Origin: Adhaeribacter swui
GTDB taxonomy: Bacteria > Bacteroidota > Bacteroidia > Cytophagales > Hymenobacteraceae
Assembly: GCF_014217805.1 (NCBI RefSeq)
Contig: NZ_CP055156.1
Span: 3,416,585-3,480,584 of the forward strand
Length of the DNA stretch: 64,000 nt
Direction: 5' to 3'
Below, in pieces: positions 43,860-53,489 of the stretch. The translations under genes and the position numbers were made by a program. Within the stretch, counting starts at the first letter, position 1. Every line of letters begins with the position of its first letter. Below the pieces are notes generated by a model. It was not told the origin of the DNA. It was given only the letters and a program-made list of their open reading frames with translations, and did not search any database.

Positions 43860-45917
43860 TCACAAGGCTAAAATTGGTTGATCATTTCTGAATTTTATCA
43901 CGATTAGCGTTTGGTCGTCGTGGATCAGTTCGCCGCTAAATTGGTTTAAATCGTTTATAATGGCCGCTTTAATGTCATCTGCTTCCAGATGGTAGTGCCG
44001 GCTAAGCATGTCCCGCAAGCGTTCTTCGCCGTATTCGTCTTGGTTGGCACTACGCGCTTCTACAATGCCATCAGTATAAATAATCATTACATCGCCCGGA
44101 TTATAATCATAGTGCATGTTATGAATGCGCTTGCCATACGACTTATCGCGGATAATGCCTAAGCCCAAACCTTCGGTATTAAAGTAGAATGTTTCCTCGG
44201 TCATGGAGTTATAGTACAGGGTATGGCAATGACCGGCGCGTGCAAAGAAAAAGCCTTTTAACTTATAATCGATAATGTATAATGCAGCGGTAATAAACGA
44301 GGTGCGTTCCAGGCAATGGGTTAAAGCATTATTGGCTTTTACCATAAACTCTACGGGCTGCAAATCGTCTTGCATCAAGCCATGAAAAATGCCTTTCATC
44401 TGGGCCATGTGAAAAGCGGCCGAAATTCCTTTCCCCGAAACATCGCCGATAATTATGGCAATGCGGTCTTCGTTTAGTTGCAGGAAATCATAAAAGTCGC
44501 CGCCTACTTCTTTAGCGGCCTGGCTAAAGCAGCTAATCTCAAACCAGCTATCGCTCGGAAACGTTTTAGGAATTAAGCTTTCCTGCACCGAAGAAGCAAT
44601 TTTAAGCTCTTCTTTATACCGCTCGTTCTGGAGCGATGCCGCCATTAACCGCAGGTTTTCGATGGTTAAAATAGTTTGGCTGGTAAATGTACGGATAACA
44701 TTGATGCTCTCCCGGTCGAAACCTTGCTCAATGTCTTTGAGCAAATACAAGGTGCCGTAGGTACGTTTCTGCGATTTTAAAGGTACTACGTTTAACGACC
44801 GAAAGGGTAAGTCGAGGGCTTTAAAACCGGCGTTGTGATCCAGGTTGTTGTTTACGTACTCCACGGTGGTAACCTGGTATTTTTCCAGCACCTGCCGGAT
44901 TTGTTGTACGATGGTTTCATCTACATTTTCTGCCTCGATGATGGCGGTTTGCCCCGCGTCGTCGATAATTTCCAGCCAACCGGCTACGGCTCCCGAGGCG
45001 TTCATGGCGCTGTTAAACATCAGGTTATATACCTGCTGCTCATCTTCGCCTTGCTGAATCGATTGACTCAGACGCTGGAAGTTGAGCAGGTCTTCGCGTT
45101 TTTGCTCGAACACCGACGAAGTGGGCAAGTTAAAAATAGCCACTAACAACGAAACCAAGGTGTAAATACCCACAAAAAGCGAGGTTAGCACCAGAAAAGG
45201 ATCGTAGTAAAAGTCGCTAATTAGCTGGTGCTTTTCCAGCATGTAGTCGAAATACTCGTAAAAAATAAATAAACTAACTAAAATACCGATGAGCAGAAAA
45301 ATAGACCGCCATTTTTTGGTGGCCGTTAAATAAGCAACCCAACGTAAATGAATACTTAAAAAAAGCATGTACAAAACCATTAAGCTAATTAATGGCACAT
45401 GCTTGAGTAACTCCAACGGCAGCAAACTCCCCAATAAAGAAGAGTAAATCAGCAGCTCAAACCAATCCCATTCGTATTGCAGGGCCCGGGTTTTCTGAAA
45501 CAAAATCATATTGCGCCAGATGTAAAAAGCTTTACCCAGGAAATAAGTAATAAAGGCGAAACTGATAAAATAAAGGATTTCGAGCAGGCGGAATTTAGGG
45601 TTGGTGAAGAAATCAAAGTTTGTGATTCCCAGAAAAAAAAGCCCGCAGATATAGGCGGTACTGCCCGCTCTGATAAACAATTTCCACAGATAGCCAATAA
45701 AGTCGGTGCCTTTGTAAGCTTCTACGGAGGCTCTTTGGGTAAGAAATACCAAGGCAATAAAACTTACTTTAAACAGGCGGCCTAAAAAATCGGAATTTTC
45801 TTGAAAAGTACCGGGGTAAGATTCTTGATTAACAAGCAAAGAATTACCAACTAACAAAATCCAGCTTACCGTTGCGGCAAAAGTGTATAACCTTTTGTAA
45901 TTTATGTTATAGGGCAT
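43860..45917 (-). CDS. membrane PP2C (SpoIIE/RsbU-type) phosphatase with GAF domain
   Basis: A 685-residue protein. Residues about 10-270 hold several membrane helices arranged like a 7TM-type sensor; a GAF-like domain covers about 285-430 (GAVAGWLEIIDDAG); a linker helix leads to a PP2C domain (about 470-680) with GGDFYDFLQL, IGDVSGKGISAAFH and the metal-binding IYTDGIVEARS. It should dephosphorylate the adjacent STAS protein. The membrane plus GAF input suggests sensing of a membrane or small-molecule signal. It is the first gene of the minus-strand switch operon. Confidence 0.9.
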   Translation of the reverse strand: MPYNINYKRLYTFAATVSWILLVGNSLLVNQESYPGTFQENSDFLGRLFKVSFIALVFLTQRASVEAYKGTDFIGYLWKLFIRAGSTAYICGLFFLGITNFDFFTNPKFRLLEILYFISFAFITYFLGKAFYIWRNMILFQKTRALQYEWDWFELLIYSSLLGSLLPLELLKHVPLISLMVLYMLFLSIHLRWVAYLTATKKWRSIFLLIGILVSLFIFYEYFDYMLEKHQLISDFYYDPFLVLTSLFVGIYTLVSLLVAIFNLPTSSVFEQKREDLLNFQRLSQSIQQGEDEQQVYNLMFNSAMNASGAVAGWLEIIDDAGQTAIIEAENVDETIVQQIRQVLEKYQVTTVEYVNNNLDHNAGFKALDLPFRSLNVVPLKSQKRTYGTLYLLKDIEQGFDRESINVIRTFTSQTILTIENLRLMAASLQNERYKEELKIASSVQESLIPKTFPSDSWFEISCFSQAAKEVGGDFYDFLQLNEDRIAIIIGDVSGKGISAAFHMAQMKGIFHGLMQDDLQPVEFMVKANNALTHCLERTSFITAALYIIDYKLKGFFFARAGHCHTLYYNSMTEETFYFNTEGLGLGIIRDKSYGKRIHNMHYDYNPGDVMIIYTDGIVEARSANQDEYGEERLRDMLSRHYHLEADDIKAAIINDLNQFSGELIHDDQTLIVIKFRNDQPILAL

Positions 45918-46072
45918 ATGGTAAGTTGCTGAGTATGGCCCAACCCGTGTTAAAAGTTAGACTAATGGCCCAAATATAAGTTTTACTAAAACAAGTTTCA
46001 AACTTCTGGAATTCTTAGCAAAAAAAAGCTGGCTATACTAATGAATTAAGTTAGGCAGAAGTTAAAAATAAA

Positions 46073-46128
46073 GCGCCAAAGCGGTCCGGATGTGAAGAGT
46101 TTTTTTAAAATCCGGACTGCTTTGGCGC
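46073..46128 (-). terminator. guaB terminator with a 19-base stem
   Basis: Arms at 46073-46091 and 46110-46128 are complementary at 18 of 19 positions around an 18-base loop, and the minus-strand product ends in a T-rich stretch. It is 73 bases past the guaB stop and well before the phosphatase start, insulating the two units. Confidence 0.75.
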
Positions 46129-46201
46129 AGCATGAACAAAGAAATTTAAAATTTATCTTAAATCGGGCAAACTGATAAAATTAAATAAAACCCGGAGTGG
46201 C

Positions 46202-47671
46202 TTACCGGGTATAGTTAGGGGCTTCTTTCGTAATTTGTACGTCGTGCGGGTGGCTTTCGCGTAAACCGGCCGCTGATATTTTTACCATCCGGGCTTCTTT
46301 TAAACGTTCGATATCCGGGGCACCGCAGTAACCCATACCGGCCCGTAAACCACCCACCATTTGGTAAATAACCTCGGCTACCAGGCCTTTAAAAGGTACC
46401 CGGCCCACAATACCTTCTGGTACCAGTTTTTTAATATCGTCTTCGGCATCTTGGAAATACCGGTCTTTAGACCCTTCTTCCATGGCTTCAATAGAGCCCA
46501 TGCCGCGGTAAGTTTTAAATTTACGGCCTTCGTAAATCACCATTTCGCCGGGAGCTTCGTCGGTGCCGGCCAGTAAAGAACCAATCATTACGGTACTGGC
46601 TCCGCCCGCAATAGCTTTTACTACATCGCCGGAAAATTTAATACCCCCATCGGCAATTACGGGTACATCGGTGCCTTCCAAACCGCGCACCGCTTCCATA
46701 ACGGCCGAAAGTTGCGGTACTCCAATTCCCGCAATAATCCGGGTGGTGCAAATACTGCCTGGGCCTACGCCCACTTTTACGGCGTCGGCACCAGCATCGG
46801 CTAAGGCTTTGGCACCTTCGGCGGTGGCTACGTTACCGGCAATTAAATCCAGGTTCGGGAAGTGTTGTTTAATTTCGCGTACGGCATCCAGTACGCCTTT
46901 AGAGTGGCCATGGGCGGTATCTACGCTAATAACATCCACGCCGGCTTCGGCTAAAGCGGCTACGCGGGTAAGTACGTCGGGGGTTACCCCTACGGCGGCG
47001 CCTACCCGTAAGCGGCCAAATTCGTCTTTGCAGGCGTTGGGCCGGTTTTTCTTTTTCAGGATATCTTTGTAGGTAATTAAACCAATTAATTTGCCGTTGC
47101 CATCAATTACCGGTAATTTTTCGATGCGGTATTGTTGCAGTATATCTTCGGCTTTAGCTAAGTCTATTCCTTTTTCGGCGGTAATTAAATTTTCTTTGGT
47201 CATTACTTCCGATACTTTTAGCGTGGTATCTTTCTGGAAGCGCAGATCGCGGTTGGTAATAATGCCGGTTAGTTTGCCTTCGCTGTTCGTTACCGGAATA
47301 CCGCCAATTTTATATTCTTTCATAATCCGGAACGCGTCAGCCAGGGTAGAGTTATCGTCCAGGGTAACGGGGTCCATGATCATGCCGCTTTCCGAACGCT
47401 TTACTTTGCGCACCTGCTCGGCTTGTTGCTTTATCGTCATATTCTTGTGAATAATACCGATACCACCTTCCTGAGCCATGGCAATTGCTAAATCGGCTTC
47501 GGTTACGGTGTCCATAGCGGCCGATACAAACGGTATGTTTAACCGGATGTTGCGGGTTAATGGCGTAGTAGTATTGCAATTTTTAGGTAAAACTTCTGAA
47601 TAATCAGGGAGCAGAAGCACATCGTCGTAGGTGAGGGCTTCAAAAAGTACTTTGGATTGGTAGGTAAGCAT
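46202..47671 (-). CDS. guaB: inosine-5'-monophosphate dehydrogenase
   Basis: 489 residues, the standard bacterial length. A split TIM barrel surrounds two CBS domains (about 95-205; [23 protein letters not shown] and [15 protein letters not shown]). The active-site loop [11 protein letters not shown] carries the catalytic cysteine, and [10 protein letters not shown] with the flap arginine-tyrosine region follows. It makes XMP from IMP with NAD, the committed step to GMP. A CAAAGTTA at 47704-47711 (TAACTTTG on the minus strand) is the likely -7 box, about 35 bases before the start. Confidence 0.98.
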   Translation of the reverse strand: MLTYQSKVLFEALTYDDVLLLPDYSEVLPKNCNTTTPLTRNIRLNIPFVSAAMDTVTEADLAIAMAQEGGIGIIHKNMTIKQQAEQVRKVKRSESGMIMDPVTLDDNSTLADAFRIMKEYKIGGIPVTNSEGKLTGIITNRDLRFQKDTTLKVSEVMTKENLITAEKGIDLAKAEDILQQYRIEKLPVIDGNGKLIGLITYKDILKKKNRPNACKDEFGRLRVGAAVGVTPDVLTRVAALAEAGVDVISVDTAHGHSKGVLDAVREIKQHFPNLDLIAGNVATAEGAKALADAGADAVKVGVGPGSICTTRIIAGIGVPQLSAVMEAVRGLEGTDVPVIADGGIKFSGDVVKAIAGGASTVMIGSLLAGTDEAPGEMVIYEGRKFKTYRGMGSIEAMEEGSKDRYFQDAEDDIKKLVPEGIVGRVPFKGLVAEVIYQMVGGLRAGMGYCGAPDIERLKEARMVKISAAGLRESHPHDVQITKEAPNYTR

Positions 47672-48161
47672 TGCAAATACGGTTAGGGTTCCTATTTGCA
47701 GCGCAAAGTTACGGTAATCTTATTAATTATCCTTATAAAGTAAAAATATTTAATTTTATTTATCAAAACGCTAAGATATAAACGGAAGTTGCCGGCCATG
47801 CATTTGCCCGGGCAAGGCATCCAACCAATAAATTATACTAAAATAGTAAAGCTGGTTCCTGGCAAATTATAGCTTGTTTACTGCTGGTATCCGGCTCAAT
47901 GTAAAAAAGTAAAAATTTAAATTTTTAAAAAACCGGCGGTTAATTTCAGGATGCGCATTTCAACTTTTGAAAATTTTAAAAATCCGGTTCGCTGGTTTTG
48001 TTTTTACTATCTATTTTTAAAAAATCTGGTTCTTACTTCGGCTCATTTTAAATTTGCGATTTCAGGTACCATTTTTATCTATTACTTTTGGAATAAAGGT
48101 TTCGGGCGGTGCATGATAACCGCCTAGCTTATTTTTTTAAAAATCCTGTAAGTAGACTTAA
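47672..48161. promoter_or_regulatory. divergent promoter region guaB / GH3
   Basis: The minus-strand -7 box TAACTTTG (47704-47711) serves guaB, and TACTTTTG at 48083-48090 may serve the GH3 gene on the plus strand. A perfect 12-base palindrome TTGCCCGGGCAA lies at 47804-47815 between them and could be an operator. A/T-only runs near 47913-47930 add spacing. Confidence 0.45.
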
Positions 48162-51100
48162 TTGGTACCCAACTTGAAAGTTTGTAAAATCACCCTGGTT
48201 TTTATTCTGTTTGCTACGTTTACTGCCTTCGCGCAAAAAGCTAAAAAAAGTAAAATTCCTGCGCCGGTTAAACCCGAAATAGTGGTGCCCCCTGCCTTTT
48301 TGCAAACCAATCAGCGTTGGGTCGATTCGGTGTTTGCCACTCTAAGCCCAGACGAACGCATAGCCCAGATGTTCATGATTGCGGCTTACTCGAACCGGAG
48401 CCGGGCTTTCGAAGATTCTATCGCTAATGTTATTTCGCAGTATAAAGTAGGCGGATTAATCTTTTTTCAGGGTGGACCGGTGCGCCAGGCTAAACTCACT
48501 AATCGTTACCAGAGCTTAGCTAAAGTGCCTTTGCTTATTGCCATGGACGCGGAATACGGCATTGGCATGCGCCTGGATAGTACCACCCGGTTCCCGTACC
48601 AAATGAGCAGTGGGGGCCTGGAAGATGAAAAGCTCATCTACGAAATGGGGAAAGAAGTGGCTACTCAATTTAAACGCTTGGGAATGCACGTAAATTTTGC
48701 CCCTGTAATAGACGTAAATAACAACGCCGACAACCCGGTAATTAACTTCCGGTCGTTTGGCGAGAACAAGAAAAACGTAACTCGCAAAGGCATTGCCTAC
48801 ATGAAAGGCATGCAGGACCACGGAATTATGGCTTGCGCCAAGCATTTCCCAGGCCACGGCGATACCGACGTAGATTCGCACTTAGCTCTACCACAGATTT
48901 ACTACAACCGCCGCCGCTTAGATTCCTTGGAATTGTACCCGTTCCGGGAGCTGATGAAAGAAGGTTTAGGCTCGGTAATGGTGGCTCACCTAAATATTCC
49001 GGCCCTGGATACTACCAGTAATCTGCCATCTACCTTATCGAAACCTATTGTAACCGGTTTATTAAAGGAAGAGTTAAATTTTAAAGGTTTGGTTTTTACC
49101 GACGCTATGAACATGAAGGGCGTAACGAAGTTTTTCCCGGACGGGCAAGCTGATTTACGAGCTGTATTGGCCGGCAACGATGTTATTGAGTTTTCCGAGA
49201 ATATTGGGTTAGCCATTAAGTTGGTAAAAGAAGCTATTGTACAGAAGCAAATTTCGCAATCCGATATTGATGCCCGGGTCCGGAAAATTCTGGCGGCTAA
49301 ATACTGGGCCGGTTTAAACCACTACCAACCCGTAAATTTAAAAAACCTGTACCAGGATTTAAATAACGGTAATGCCGAGTACATTAACCGCAAGTTATCG
49401 GAGCTATCGGTTACGGTGGTGCGCAATGTGAATAATACTTTGCCTATCCGGAGCCTGGATACTTTAAAAATTGCTGCCTTAGCCATTGGCGTTGATACTG
49501 AAACTGCTTTTCAGCGCATGTTGGCGCGTTATGCCCCGGTGCAAAAGTTTTATTTACCCGCCAATGCCAGCATCGATTATTTACAAAATTTAAAAAATAA
49601 GCTGCAAGGCTATGATTTAATCATTGCGGGCGCCCACGACTTAGGTGTGCGGCCAGCCAATAATTACGGGGTATCTCCGGAAACCATTGTATTTATAAAA
49701 GAATTGGCTAAGGGCAAAAAAACAATTTTAAGTGTGTTTGGCAATGCGTATTCCCTGGCTAAATTTCAGGATTTAGAAAAACTAAACGCGGTGATAATGA
49801 GCTACCAGGAGTCGGTGAATGCCCAGGAAGTAGCCGCCGAAGTAATTTTTGGAGGAGCCAGCGCCAGCGGCAAATTGCCCGTAACCGTTACCCGTACTTA
49901 CAAAGCTACTTATGGTTTGCCCACGCACGGTGGGCTGCGCTTTAAATACTCGTCGCCGGAAGACGTAGGTTTAAGTTCCAGCATATTCAGCCGCATCGAT
50001 TCGCTGGTAAATGTGGCCATTCAGGCCAAAGCTATTCCGGGCGCCCAGGTGCTGGTAGCTAAAGGCGGCAACGTTATTTACCAGAAAGCTTTTGGCTATC
50101 ACACCTACGACAACAAAACCCCGGTAACCAACACCGACCTGTACGACCTGGCTTCGCTGACTAAAATATCTACTTCTTTGGCGGCTTTAATGAAACTGCA
50201 GGACGAAGGTAAATTTGATTTTAACAAAAAAGTAGGCGATTACTTGCCGGAGTTTAAAGGCTCGAACAAAGAAAATTTAAATTTTAAAGATATTCTCACG
50301 CACCAGGCCCGCTTAACGCCTTTTATTCAGTTCTGGAAAGAAACCATGAAAAAGAACGGCAAATTTAAGTGGGGTACTTTTAAAGCCGATTCATCGGCCC
50401 GTTTCCCGGATAAAGTTGCCCAAAATTTGTACATGCACCGCAATTACCATAAAAAAATGTACAAAAAAATCCGGAACTCTCCTTTAAACGAAAAGCCCGG
50501 TTACGTGTATTCTGATTTATCTTTTATTCTGTACCCCGTAATTGTGGAACGGCTGACCGGGATGAAGTTTGAAGAATATTTAAAAGAAAATTTTTACCGG
50601 CCGCTCGGAGCTACGTCTTTAACTTTTAATCCGGAAAAACATTTTCCTAAGAGCCAGATTGTACCTACCGAATACGATTCGCTGTTCCGAAAACAATTGC
50701 TGCACGGCACCGTGCACGACGAAGGCGCGGCTATGCTGGGCGGTGTATCGGGGCATGCGGGCTTATTTGGCAACGCCAACGATTTAGCTAAGTTAATGCA
50801 AATGTATCTGCAAAAAGGCCAGTCGGGTAACCGGCGGTATATTTCCGAAGCCACCATGAACACCTATACCAGTTGCCAGTTTTGCCCCACCAACCGCCGG
50901 GCTTTGGGCTTCGACCGGATTAACTCGCCGTACATTGAAAACGGCAATGCCGCCCGAAGCGCCAGCCCCGAAAGTTTTGGCCACAGTGGCTTTACCGGTA
51001 CTTTCACCTGGATTGATCCGAAATATGAACTGGTGTACGTGTTCTTGTCGAACAGAGTAAATCCGACGCGGAATAACAGCAAGCTCTACGACTTAAACAC

Positions 51101-51182
51101 CCGCACCCAAATACAACAGGTAATTTACGATGCCATAGAAGCCGCCGAAAAAAACAAACCAAAAGCTTTGGGTAGTAAATAA
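48162..51182 (+). CDS. GH3 beta-N-acetylhexosaminidase/beta-lactamase-type fusion
   Basis: A 1006-residue secreted protein (signal peptide within 1-24). Residues about 45-400 are a family 3 glycoside hydrolase with AKHFPGHGDTDVDSHLALP (His/Asp dyad near residue 227) and nucleophile Asp314 in VFTDAMNMKG, as in NagZ-type enzymes. The second half (about 600-990) is a serine beta-lactamase/DD-peptidase fold with Ser665-x-x-Lys668 in SLTKI and YSDLSF. Together they could remove GlcNAc and process the peptide part of peptidoglycan fragments. The TTG start has no ATG alternative nearby; a second TTG four codons later is possible. A strong terminator follows at 51201. Confidence 0.9.
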   Translation: MVPNLKVCKITLVFILFATFTAFAQKAKKSKIPAPVKPEIVVPPAFLQTNQRWVDSVFATLSPDERIAQMFMIAAYSNRSRAFEDSIANVISQYKVGGLIFFQGGPVRQAKLTNRYQSLAKVPLLIAMDAEYGIGMRLDSTTRFPYQMSSGGLEDEKLIYEMGKEVATQFKRLGMHVNFAPVIDVNNNADNPVINFRSFGENKKNVTRKGIAYMKGMQDHGIMACAKHFPGHGDTDVDSHLALPQIYYNRRRLDSLELYPFRELMKEGLGSVMVAHLNIPALDTTSNLPSTLSKPIVTGLLKEELNFKGLVFTDAMNMKGVTKFFPDGQADLRAVLAGNDVIEFSENIGLAIKLVKEAIVQKQISQSDIDARVRKILAAKYWAGLNHYQPVNLKNLYQDLNNGNAEYINRKLSELSVTVVRNVNNTLPIRSLDTLKIAALAIGVDTETAFQRMLARYAPVQKFYLPANASIDYLQNLKNKLQGYDLIIAGAHDLGVRPANNYGVSPETIVFIKELAKGKKTILSVFGNAYSLAKFQDLEKLNAVIMSYQESVNAQEVAAEVIFGGASASGKLPVTVTRTYKATYGLPTHGGLRFKYSSPEDVGLSSSIFSRIDSLVNVAIQAKAIPGAQVLVAKGGNVIYQKAFGYHTYDNKTPVTNTDLYDLASLTKISTSLAALMKLQDEGKFDFNKKVGDYLPEFKGSNKENLNFKDILTHQARLTPFIQFWKETMKKNGKFKWGTFKADSSARFPDKVAQNLYMHRNYHKKMYKKIRNSPLNEKPGYVYSDLSFILYPVIVERLTGMKFEEYLKENFYRPLGATSLTFNPEKHFPKSQIVPTEYDSLFRKQLLHGTVHDEGAAMLGGVSGHAGLFGNANDLAKLMQMYLQKGQSGNRRYISEATMNTYTSCQFCPTNRRALGFDRINSPYIENGNAARSASPESFGHSGFTGTFTWIDPKYELVYVFLSNRVNPTRNNSKLYDLNTRTQIQQVIYDAIEAAEKNKPKALGSK

Positions 51183-51200
51183 ACCGGATAAATAAGTTAG

Positions 51201-51254
51201 CTGGGTCGGTTAAAATTTTAAAAAAAGAAATTTTTAAAATTTTAACCGACCCAG
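51201..51254 (+). terminator. 24-base perfect stem after the GH3 fusion
   Basis: The arms at 51201-51224 and 51231-51254 are perfectly complementary around a six-base loop. The outer ten bases are GC-rich (CTGGGTCGGT) and the inner part is A/T-only TTTAAAATTTT. It acts as the end of the GH3 transcript. Confidence 0.8.
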
Positions 51255-51431
51255 TATTTTAATGAAGAATACAATCTGATTTTCCGACCGGATTTAACCC
51301 GAAACCGTTTCACATTTTAAAAACTTTACTGGTTTGTTCCGCAGAATTATCTTCCGGAGGTATCCATCTGTAAAATAGTACGTAGGTAGTAGGTATACTA
51401 AGTTTGTTCATTTACATTAACTTAACTCCAT

Positions 51432-51626
51432 ATGCTAACTACCGTTGTTATTATAGCCGTTATCATCGCTGTTATTATTGGTGTATTTACTGTGAGAAGT
51501 AAAGCCAAAAGCGATCCCAATTCTTCTGCCAATTCAGCGCGCCCAGATGCCCCTCCGGGATATAATGCGCGCGCCAACGATCCGGAAGTAAGAGGCGCCG
51601 GTGCCGATCCTACCAGAGGAAGGTAA
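51432..51626 (+). CDS. small single-span membrane protein, 64 aa
   Basis: The N-terminal 20 residues (MLTTVVIIAVIIAVIIGVF) are one hydrophobic helix, followed by a polar tail rich in Asn, Pro, Ala and Arg (SDPNSSANSARPDAPPG, ending TRGR). The isolation of this frame between two strong terminators (51201-51254 and 51643-51689) supports that it is a real, independently expressed gene. Function unknown; such single-span proteins often modulate larger membrane complexes. Confidence 0.7.
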   Translation: MLTTVVIIAVIIAVIIGVFTVRSKAKSDPNSSANSARPDAPPGYNARANDPEVRGAGADPTRGR

Positions 51627-51642
51627 TTTTTTAAAATAAAAG

Positions 51643-51689
51643 AAGCAGGCACTTACCTCGGGGCAAACCGTTTGAGTAAGTGCCTGCTT
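51643..51689 (+). terminator. terminator of the 64-aa membrane protein gene
   Basis: Arms AAGCAGGCACTTAC and GTAAGTGCCTGCTT are perfectly complementary around a 19-base loop and followed by T residues. Confidence 0.85.
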
Positions 51690-51897
51690 TTTTGTCTCTT
51701 TTCAGGAAGCTAAGCTAATAGTTAATTCTGCTGCGATAAGTTGCTGGGCTACAGGATAAAACCCGTTTAATAGAATAGTATATTTCCACTAAAAAGATTA
51801 TCATATAAGTTGAATTTTTATAATAACGTTACCCCTTAATAGCAGAACTTAGCCTAAAAGGTACATCATTGTTGCTGATTTTTTCGTAGAAGCCAGT

Positions 51898-52293
51898 ATG
51901 AGCGAGTTGGAAAAATCTAAGGCAAATAAACTCTCCGGTTCCGATAAGGTGTACCGGGATATCGTGGAAAAGCTACAAGCCACTTTTAAAAAATACGATT
52001 ATATCCCCGAAATTGCAGCTTGTAATCAGAACTGCCAACTGGTAATTGGCCAGGGCAATTCTAAAGACGAACAAACCGAATATTTATTACAGATTGTGAT
52101 GTGTCTGTTGCAAACCGTACCCAATTCGCCGTTCGTGGAAGAGCTGTTTAACAACTTTTTAAAAGACTACATTCACTTTGTAAATCCGGAGCATATCTAC
52201 CATTTAGCCGAGTATTATCTTACCGACGATTTTATTCTGAAACATAAAAGCGAGTGGCTGCAGGATCAAACCCCTAAAATCCGGTACATCTAA
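51898..52293 (+). CDS. hypothetical protein, 131 aa
   Basis: A helical cytosolic protein with no signal or membrane segment. It contains AACNQNCQLVIGQGNSKDEQTEYLL and several hydrophobic helices (LLQIVMCLLQTVP, FVEELFNNFLKDYIHF). I do not recognise the family. A perfect terminator hairpin (52297-52335) closes it four bases after the stop, which together with a clear start at 51898 supports a real gene. Confidence 0.65.
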   Translation: MSELEKSKANKLSGSDKVYRDIVEKLQATFKKYDYIPEIAACNQNCQLVIGQGNSKDEQTEYLLQIVMCLLQTVPNSPFVEELFNNFLKDYIHFVNPEHIYHLAEYYLTDDFILKHKSEWLQDQTPKIRYI

Positions 52294-52296
52294 AAA

Positions 52297-52335
52297 GAAA
52301 ACAGGCACATCTACTTGGTAGGTGTGCCTGTTTTT
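52297..52335 (+). terminator. terminator after the 131-aa gene
   Basis: Arms AAACAGGCACA and TGTGCCTGTTT pair; CTAC/GTAG extend them inside. A run of T residues follows. Confidence 0.85.
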
Positions 52336-52422
52336 AAGATTGTAAATTGTGTAAATAAACTAAGCTACATTGGTTTGGGTAACTTACTGCTCAAAATTTT
52401 AAAATTTTGGCCGCTTGCTTCT

Positions 52423-52638
52423 TTAAGGTCGGGTATTTATGATCCGGAAGGCTTCGGCCCGGGTAATTTCGCGTTCAAAAATAATATTTTCGTTATTATC
52501 AGCTATTACCAGGCTGTATCGTTCCTGGGCATCATAAAAAATAAACATGGTAATTTCTTCGTAAACTCTACTGAAAATTTTGTGAGCTTCCCGAAATAAA
52601 CCATACAATTCGAGTTTTAAATAATTTAATCGTTTCAT
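52423..52638 (-). CDS. small hypothetical protein, 71 aa
   Basis: A 71-residue frame starting KRLNYLKLELYGLFREAHK and containing SRVYEEITMFIFYDAQERYSL, a pattern of amphipathic helix then strands that looks like a small folded protein. It lies opposite a 94-codon plus-strand frame (52315-52599) that overlaps it; the minus frame has better protein character. No neighbour suggests a role. Confidence 0.6.
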   Translation of the reverse strand: MKRLNYLKLELYGLFREAHKIFSRVYEEITMFIFYDAQERYSLVIADNNENIIFEREITRAEAFRIINTRP

Positions 52639-53078
52639 TTTTATTAACCACCAAAGCTTACCAACTTCTTGTAATTCTACAAATAAGTATACTCTTTTTG
52701 GGGTTAAAAGTTATATAAATTACTTTGGAAACAATTGATAATTACGGTGTTTTGTGCAAGTAATATGATTTAAGTTATAAATGTGTTAAACAAAACAGCC
52801 GGAATTTTAAAAATTTTATTTATTCATTCAGCCTTATTTCACGGCCTTATAGCTATAAAATAAGCGAATAACCTTTGGTTTAAGCTAAAAGATAAATTAA
52901 ATGGATCAGCCCGCACTTAAATTTGCTTTAAACTTGCTTTTACCTGAGAAGTAAGTATATTTCCCGGAGCTTTATTATAGAATAATTTAAATAAAAAGCA
53001 CCAATTAAAAGCCCGTGCTTAGCCCGGTTGCTCAATTTAAATGGTATTTATTTGTAAGAAAAATTAACGCATAAACTC
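52639..53078. other. spacer before the cupin gene
   Basis: I see no gene, hairpin or clear promoter box; it is AT-rich with one short A/T-only run near 52804. Confidence 0.4.
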
Positions 53079-53483
53079 ATGAATAGCAGCGATCCGCTTT
53101 TGGCGCCCATGGTTGGCGCGGAGCACCGCCTGGTTGGCGGCGTACAACTCGATTACATGCAAACCGGCGCCGCCCGGGTAAAACGGGTAATTTACCCGCC
53201 AGGCTTTAAGTGGTCCGTGGATTTAAAGCCGATTATTGGTACCGAGTTGTGCATGCACGCGCACGCCGGCTTTTTAGCCAAAGGGCAATTGCGTATCCAG
53301 TACGCCGATGGGTTTGTGGAAGATTTTATTGCCCCGCAAATTGTAAGTATTGAACCAGGCCACGATGGGTGGGTGGTAGGTGAGGAACCAGCCGTGCTTA
53401 TTGAATTTGATTTTCAAGGAGAAACGGTGCAACATCTGCAAATTCCGCAGGTTCATTCTGCTGATCAGGCGCCCTTAGCCTAA
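53079..53483 (+). CDS. cupin-domain protein
   Basis: 134 residues forming one small cupin barrel: RVIYPPGFKWSVDLKPIIGTELCMHAHAGFLAKGQLRIQYADG holds the metal-binding histidine pair (HAHAG) and the later GHDGWVVGEEPAVLIEFD the second motif. Cupins of this size bind metal and act as small dioxygenases, isomerases or binding proteins. It converges on the GIN-like gene six bases away. Exact function unknown. Confidence 0.8.
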   Translation: MNSSDPLLAPMVGAEHRLVGGVQLDYMQTGAARVKRVIYPPGFKWSVDLKPIIGTELCMHAHAGFLAKGQLRIQYADGFVEDFIAPQIVSIEPGHDGWVVGEEPAVLIEFDFQGETVQHLQIPQVHSADQAPLA

Positions 53484-53489
53484 TAGATT

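Noticed and set aside
52315-52599. 94-codon plus-strand frame
   Set aside because: It starts inside the terminator hairpin of the 131-aa gene and overlaps the better-looking 71-aa minus-strand frame.
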